Source of the DNA: Lytechinus pictus
Lineage: Eukaryota; Echinodermata; Echinoidea; Temnopleuroida; Toxopneustidae
DNA: 64,000 nt
Assembly: GCF_037042905.1 (NCBI RefSeq)
Contig: NC_087258.1
Location: 5,372,501 to 5,436,500 of the forward strand
Direction: 5' to 3'
Below, one piece after another: positions 58,001 to 64,000 of this stretch (position 1 is its first letter; every line of letters starts with the position of its first letter). The notes beneath the pieces are model-generated. The model saw only the letters and a list, made by a program, of their open reading frames with translations, was not told the DNA's origin and ran no database searches. The position numbers and the translations under genes are program-made.

Positions 58001-61000
58001 CCCTATCAAGGTCAGTTTCAATCTCAAGTACCTGTCATAGGAGAGGCGGTCCACCAGCAACCTGGCGGTCCACTCCAGGGCAAGGCAGAGATGATGCCAA
58101 TACCTGTGGGAATACCAGGGTGCCCCCGCGGACTGGAATACCTTGCCACACTGGACCAGCTCCTTGTTCACCAACAGATTGAGCTTGCTGAAGGTAAATA
58201 CATGCAGAAGGGACACGCAAAGGTTTCATAACATTTAAATATTTTCAAAAACATTTTAAGCTTTTGACAACATTTGTTTAATGTTCTGGATGAATAGTGT
58301 TTTCTGGGAAGGGTGGGAGCAGGGGGATGTTTTCTTCTTTTTTAAAGAAGGCTACAAGATAATAGGTCTTGATGTGCAAATGTAATGATACTCTCGCAGG
58401 TCATTTGCTGCACTTGCAGAATAGATTTTGAACAATTCTATTAGGATTATTGCATTTCATATGATTCACTTGAATTAATACATGTATCTTATTATGTATG
58501 TATTTGCTCCTAATTGACAAAGAGAGAATGTGTACAGCCAAGGGCAAATTAAGTGTACTCAAGTACTAGTATTTAGTTACAGTTGGGATTAAGCAAGGTT
58601 GTGTGAATTTGCTGAAAACATACATGATTTTTCCTTTTTCCCTGATTACAGTTATTCTCAGAGTGGAGTTTGAGAACAAGTACGTCATAAAGAACAGTCT
58701 TGGTCAGCAAGTTTACTTCGCTGCTGAAGGTAACAATGCACAAGTTTATTTCAAATCATGGTCCCATTTCATAAAGACTTGTTATGACAACAAATGCATG
58801 ATTTCTATAACAAATTTACTATCAGCCAATCAGATTGCTGGATTTCAGTAGCTTATAACTGTCATTGTAAATTTGTCATTGTAACAAGTTTTATGAAACA
58901 GGACCCAGGGCTGTACAGTATTGGCAATGAAGGGTTTGTCTACTAGGAGATGGTTCAATTCTCAGATTAGCTAATAATACCATCATTTGTAGACCTACTT
59001 GTTCTCTTATCAGTCTGGTCTACATGTATGGCTGTTTGGTCCAATGACCACTTTGTCTCACTGTGTCTATTCCTTGAAATGCAAGAGCTTCTTCAAAAAG
59101 GCAAGGGTGATTAATTGACTTGTGCTTTATCTATAGGGACAGTAAATTGCCAATCCGTCTATTGCCAACTCCCCCACTCATGACATGGTCTTCCTTAGTC
59201 TAATACCATTCCGTCCATCAACAATTTGTCTATCATACATTTGGTCCAATCATCACTTCATCTAACCACCGGTTTGTCTAGTCCTGACCACATCGTCTCA
59301 TTACCAGTTCTAATATCCATTTTATTTTCATTCATTTTGCCCAAATAACACTTAGTCCAATTAGACCAAAAGGATGGACTAAATGGGTATTGGACCAACT
59401 GGTTATTAAACGAAATGGTGAGTTGATGAAATGGTTATTAATTAGACCATGTGGACACATGTAGTGGACAAATTGATGGTAGACAAGTTGGTATTTGGAT
59501 GAATTGGTATTAGACCAATTGAAAATAATCCCATGGGACTTTCATTAGTAAACGTAAATTTTATAAAGAATAAGAATGATTATGTTATGAATTGGAATAA
59601 TTATTTATTTTCTTCCTTTTCATAACCCAGAATCTGAGTGTTGTGAGCGGGTTTGGTGTGGACATAAGAGAGGATTCTTATTCCACATCACAGACAACAT
59701 GGGACAGGTAATAATTAGGCCAAAATCTGCCATTCCGGAACACCGGAATACAGGAACCCTGTTCTCATTCCGGTGTTCCAACACATTTGGGTAACATTAG
59801 CATAGTTCATAGTGATCAATTCTATCTGAGAGTAAATTGTTTGGTAATTTTTATATATTTCTCACACTTTTGACAATAAATTTTGATGCTTGTTTTGATT
59901 TTTGTTGAAATGTTTCATCTAATGTTGATGAAATCAATCAATTCGCTGAGACTACGATTCCATTCCAGATGGCCCATCATTTGTTTCATGTGAATATGCG
60001 ATATGTACCCATGAAACCCAAAATTGGTAACCATTTTAGCTAGGTTGACCCCCCTCCCCTCTTACCCCTGGATGATACAGTACATCAGCTCCTATGCATT
60101 TACTCATTAGGATGTGTGCATTCATTGTCTTATTGCTGTTAAAGTTTTGTACACGTTTTATAATGCACATCGTATATGTTATGTATATCATTCTTTTTAT
60201 TCATGCATCATGAGGGATGTGATATAATTATTCAAATTGAATGGAACAGAAATGTGATTTGACAAAGAACACTCTCACTATACAGTGCTTCCCACAAAAT
60301 AGAAATCCCACTTTTAAGAAATAGATTTCACAATTATTAACCCTAACTAGGCCGGGCTTTTTTGGCTGTTCTGTGGCCGGGGGGGGGGGGGGGGGGTTGA
60401 TTCAACCCCCCCCTGAGATCTCGGCCACCGATCGCGCGAGCGCCGCAAAAATTTGCATGCTGGTAGTGTGCGATGTAATCTACAAGGCTTTATGGTAAAA
60501 TTTTCCAAAATAATGAGATTTTATTTTATATGAATTAATTATGCTAATTTATGCATAAATCATACTTTTTGCTCTAATTCACTAAATAAAGCTCCTAGAA
60601 TGCTAATTTTTGGTAAAAATATTCTTTGTAGTATTCTTAACAATGGCAATTGAAAAAAACTTCGGTTTGGAAATCAATTTCTTATGTATTTTATTGTTTT
60701 ATGAATTTCTTATGTATTTCTTTGTTTTTCGGCCTTTTGTTTTTCTTTGTTTTTTTCACCAGATTTATTGCACAACCTTTTTGAAGCATAATTATGCTAA
60801 AATCAATTGCTTTCAGCTGTTTAAAGTAAAAATAATCATATCTTTATGAATAAGATGAGAAAACTCAATTTGCATTGACTTTGTACACAAAATCACGTTT
60901 TTGAACAATTTTTGGTCTGACATGCACTTACAAAATGTTGCGTAATTTCGGAACCGCGTACCCAGGCGTCATAAATTTGGTCTCAAAAGATGCGCGAGAC

Positions 61001-63645
61001 TTAAAAGTATAAATTCTTCTAGTGGCGCGGTCAAAAAATTTCGCGCGGCGGAATGATCGCAGAAAATGTTGAGGGGGGGGTTGATTCAACCCCCCCCCCG
61101 GCCATTTTAGGGTTAAATATGTTTTAACTATAAATTTGAAACTAATGACAAGAGTGGAATCTCATTCTCATCTCATTTGAAATCAACAGCTTAAATCGTT
61201 CACGCATGGCAGAATACAAACAATAAATATTGAGGCATATCAGAAACGATTTGCGCAGAAACTTGCGTGTGAATCTGAATCCACTCTCATTTCAGGGACA
61301 AGTCCACCCCAACAAAAAGTTGAATTGAATAAAAAGAGAAAAATCCAACAAGCATAACACTGAAAGTTTCATCAAAATCGGATGTAAGATAAGAAAGTTA
61401 TGACATTTTAAAATTTCGCTTAATTTCACAAAACAGTTATATGCACATCCTGGTCTATATGCAAATGAGGAGACTGATGATGTCATCCACTCACTATTTC
61501 TTTTGTATTTTATTATATGAAATATGAAATATTCTAATTTCTCCTCATTATCAAGTGAAACAACAATTAATTCCTCCCTGAACATGTGGAATTAGAATTG
61601 TTTAATACTATATGGTTCATTCAAGTTGGTCCTTATAATCAAATCTGAAAAAAATGAAATTTGTATAATTCAAACATTAAAAAACAAAAGAAATAGTGAG
61701 TAATGGACATCATCGACTGACTCATTTGCATGTCACTAAGTTGTGCATATCACTGTTTTGTGAAAAATAAGCAAAACTTTAAAATGCCATAACTTTCTTA
61801 TTTTACATCCGATTTTGATGAAATGTTCAGCGTTGTGCTAGTTTGATTTTTCTCTATTTATTCATATCAACATTTTTCTGGGATGGACTTGACCTTTAAA
61901 GAATACCAAAAAAATGTTAATGAGCCAATCGTTGTATCACGAACCAATCTTGTCCAATATTTCTGCGCAACGTGGTTTTGACATTAAAATTTAAAACTTG
62001 TTTTGCTCATTAATGCGTGAAGTGTTCGTCTCATATTAGGTATCAAAAAGATGGAATGATTGAATTATATGATTATATAAATGAAATATCATAATTAATT
62101 TGCCTTTGAATTAAAAAGATATGGGAATCCCGGTTTCCTTTTTTCTGGGGTGCACTGTAAAACCTCAAATATCTTTTTTTTTTTTTTAGGAGGTGCTCCG
62201 AGTTGTCCGTGAGTTTAAGTGCTGTGCCGGATGCTGCTGGTGTGCCAACAACAATCACTGTTCGTTGTTTGTCGCTGTCGAGAGTCCTCCAGGGAATGTG
62301 ATTGGTTACGTCCGCCAAACGTAAGTTTTATATGGGGGAAGTTCACCCTGACGTAAAAATTTAGTCTGAATATTGGAAAAATAAAAGTGATGTGTTGATG
62401 AAGATTTGGCAAAAATCAATCAAAGATTGACATAGTTTTTTATTTTCATTGTTCCGATTGTGTGATGTCGCATGCAAGCTCCCTACACGTATATGTCATG
62501 ATACAGTAAATTCTACGAATTGCCCTTTATTCAGAAAATAATTTTATTTGTGCCTTCATTATATCATCAAACATATCAATTCATTTCCACTTTTATAATT
62601 ATAGGACAAATATTTTCAGTCATCAGTAGCCATTAAAAGTAATGGAATTGTATTACGTGATAATTTTAGGGCAGTTGATCGTATATAATGTTAGAATTTA
62701 AACATTTAAAAATTCATCACTCTCTTTTCTTGCCAATATTTATCTGTCTTTATTTAGAGAAAATTATTGTCAGGTTAAAGTTCTCATGTCACAGTTTCCC
62801 CTGGTCACGAGTCTGATGAGAAAATGTTGATAATGATACATAAAATTAGTGAATGCTTTTGGACTTTGGAATCTTGGATATGACGGGATATTGACTTGAT
62901 AATGCTAGTACTTAAATGTATAGGCCTACATGTATGTGATTTCCATGCAGAATCACATGTATGTGACTACAAACAAAGGTTAAGCCTTTTGGAGTTGTAT
63001 TGACAGAGCATGTGATAAGTAATCCTTTGTATTTTTATTTTCACTCTAGCATGATTTCTATATAGCTTGAAAAAAAAAATTCCCCACTTCTCATGATAAC
63101 TGTGTATTCCCTTTGAATAATTACATTAGTTGACTGCTGACTATGAACTTTATTCAAGAAAGGAAAACTATGGGATGAAGTCTAAATTGAAAGTTCTGAG
63201 ATTCAAGAGGAAACTTGTTAATTTCTGTGCATAGATATGTCTTGGTTTTCCTCTAGTAAATCATCGGACCAAACATGATTTGTTTTCAAAGATTAAATTT
63301 CAACTCATCGCCTAATCCACATGACGTGCTGTATTTCCATTGTGACAAGTTATTACCCTGACCAAGAATGTGCATTTTAGGAGGTACATTTTTTTTTTCT
63401 GAAGTCTAGTTTAACTTTTTCTCTGGAGACAAAGTAATATCGACCTCACTTTATGTACTCACAGCAAGCCTACTCAGATCTCAATGCAGTGCACCTGTAT
63501 TGTGCTCATTCCTTTTTTCTGTAGGCAAAGTAAGATCAGCCCTCACTTTGATGTCCTTACAGCTGAACAAGATTGTGTACTGAAGATCCGTGGTCACTGG
63601 TGTAGATTTCAGGCTGTTTGCTGTACCGATGATATTGACTTCAAG
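54975..63645 (+). CDS. Phospholipid scramblase family protein, 5' part (six exons)
   Basis: Scramblase-family membrane proteins move phospholipids between leaflets in a calcium-dependent way; some members also act in the nucleus. Exons 54975-55028, 57929-58193, 58652-58729, 59631-59707, 62190-62320 and 63525-63645 join in frame to 242 residues. The N-terminal part is proline/glutamine-rich with PPPY (41-44), a WW-domain ligand type. The family core follows: GCPRGLEYLATLDQLLVHQQ, FENKYVIKNSLGQQVYFAAE, HITDNMGQEVLRVVREFKCC, a Cys cluster CCAGCCWC (169-176; palmitoylated in PLSCR1), SPPGNVIGYVRQT, and DCVLKIRGHW to DDIDFK at the start of the calcium-binding segment. The calcium loop and the C-terminal membrane helix are right of the window. 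Exon 1 is the least certain part. The PLSCR1/2/3/4 orthology is not decidable here. Confidence 0.92.
55029..57928. other. Scramblase intron 1
   Basis: 2.9 kb. Near 55405-55625 the word GACCGAATACTGGGCG occurs three times with small changes. The rest shows no exon or clear mobile element. Confidence 0.45.
57929..58193 (+). CDS. Scramblase exon 2
   Basis: Acceptor CCTAATTTCAG. It carries the Pro/Gln-rich segment with VPPPYQGQ and the conserved GLEYLATLDQLLVHQQIEL. Donor GTAAAT, phase 1. Confidence 0.93.
58652..58729 (+). CDS. Scramblase exon 3
   Basis: Acceptor CCTGATTACAG. It encodes VILRVEFENKYVIKNSLGQQ and VYFAAE, a family signature. Donor GTAACA, phase 1. Confidence 0.94.
58760..58916. 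mobile_element. Short MITE in scramblase intron 3
   Basis: Left GGTCCCATTTCATAAAGACT and right TTTTATGAAACAGGACCCA are inverted; TTGTTATGACAA and TTGTAACAAG extend the pairing. It starts about 30 bp after exon 3. Confidence 0.75.
59145..59525. mobile_element. Foldback element of short GGTCTAAT/GGACCAAT words
   Basis: The left half repeats TTTGGTCCAATCA, TTTGTCTA and CATTCCGTCCAT words; the right half repeats their complements (ATTAGACCA, ATGGACTAAATGG, TGGACAAATTGATGG). The turning point is near 59345. The architecture resembles 7748-8272 with different words. Confidence 0.7.
59631..59707 (+). CDS. Scramblase exon 4
   Basis: Acceptor CATAACCCAG. It encodes ESECCERVWCGHKRGFLFHI and TDNMGQ, matching the CC...CG and DNMGQ motifs of scramblases. 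Donor GTAATA, phase 0. Confidence 0.94.
59737..59779. repeat. 13-bp perfect hairpin just inside scramblase intron 4
   Basis: GGAACACCGGAAT (59737-59749) and ATTCCGGTGTTCC (59767-59779) pair perfectly across a 17-base spacer, 30 bp after the exon 4 donor. Confidence 0.85.
60341..61112 (+). mobile_element. piggyBac-like MITE in scramblase intron 4
   Basis: TTAA on each side (60337-60340, 61113-61116), CCCTAACTAGGCCGGG at the left and CCGGCCATTTTAGGG at the right, 772 bp. A G18 run near the left end is followed by TTGATTCAACCCCCC, and the right end has GGTTGATTCAACCCC. Same family as 33227-33989 and 35069-35820. Confidence 0.88.
61294..61895. mobile_element. AGGACAAG-family MITE in scramblase intron 4
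   Basis: Starts AGGGACAAGTCCACCCC and ends GGACTTGACCT before TTAA (61896-61899). The left TTAA is lost. The body matches 11306-11900 closely. Confidence 0.82.
62190..62320 (+). CDS. Scramblase exon 5
   Basis: Follows a T15 run and TAG. It encodes EVLRVVREFKCCAGCCWCAN and the PPGNVIGYVRQ segment. Donor GTAAGT, phase 2. Confidence 0.94.
63525..63645 (+). CDS. Scramblase exon 6
   Basis: Acceptor TTCTGTAG. It encodes QSKISPHFDVLTAEQDCVLK and IRGHWCRFQAVCCTDDIDFK. Donor GTTTGC is weak but follows the conserved DxDF segment and keeps phase 0. The remaining 355 bp of the window show no further exon. Confidence 0.88.
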
Positions 63646-64000
63646 GTTTGCTCAACTTACAGATTAATATTCAGACACCATATGACACATTGTGTTGGGA
63701 GTGTCATTAAACATCAATCAATCAATCTATCCATCTATCAATCAGTCAATCTTTCTTTAGCAAAACTGTTGGGGGCACATAATAATCTAAGAATCTAAAT
63801 ATGACTAATTTTTTTTTACTACGCAGTTCTTAATTTCTCTTCTTTTTCTTCATCAAAGGAGGCGAGTTTCCTGTAATTTTACCATGTGTTGCCTCTATGA
63901 TTTGTTATGTGTTAGGTGCTGGAGCCTGCCAAGTACACATGTCATTAATAGGTATGCGGAGGCATGGTTTTGCTGTTTAGGGCATTCCTCCTTATTGTTG

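Noticed and set aside
58035-58229. Minus-strand frames across scramblase exon 2
   Set aside because: Shadows of a conserved plus-strand exon.

Overview
The window is intron-rich animal nuclear DNA, AT-rich, with short exons, GT-AG introns and a very dense load of short non-autonomous DNA transposons and tRNA-derived SINEs. Three of the four genes belong to conserved animal families (M6PR, TDP-43, phospholipid scramblase) and the repeat landscape resembles that of echinoderms. My best guess is an echinoderm, probably a sea urchin; this is inference and was not tested by a search.

Layout: (1) 1-615, a 154-bp satellite. (2) 2397-5212, plus strand, the last three coding exons of a cation-dependent mannose-6-phosphate receptor (M6PR); its luminal exons lie left of the window. 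(3) 5.2-17.5 kb, no gene I can support, filled with MITEs, foldback elements and SINE pieces. (4) 17789-23392, minus strand, a complete five-exon, 220-residue EF-hand protein of the centrin type. (5) 25889-34608, plus strand, a complete six-exon, 493-residue TDP-43 (TARDBP) homologue, divergent from the centrin-like gene. (6) 35-54.9 kb, a gene-poor block: possible TARDBP 3' region, G-rich tandem repeats, and a nest of hAT-like elements carrying arrays of a GC-rich mirror-symmetric motif. (7) 54975-63645, plus strand, the first six coding exons of a phospholipid scramblase (PLSCR) that runs off the right edge.

The genes do not form a pathway. They are a lysosomal-enzyme sorting receptor, a probable centrosome/cilium calcium-binding protein, an RNA-binding splicing regulator and a membrane lipid scramblase. 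What connects them is how mobile elements are placed. A hAT-like element lies 26 bp inside a centrin-like intron. A SINE abuts the centrin-like stop codon and supplies an AATAAA. Two TTAA-flanked, piggyBac-like MITEs in opposite orientation bracket the terminal TDP-43 exon. Several insertions have target-site duplications readable directly from the sequence, and two have an intact empty site elsewhere in the window.

Limits: exon edges come from reading frames, splice consensus and family knowledge. No transcript data or database search was available, and repeat edges without target duplications are approximate.
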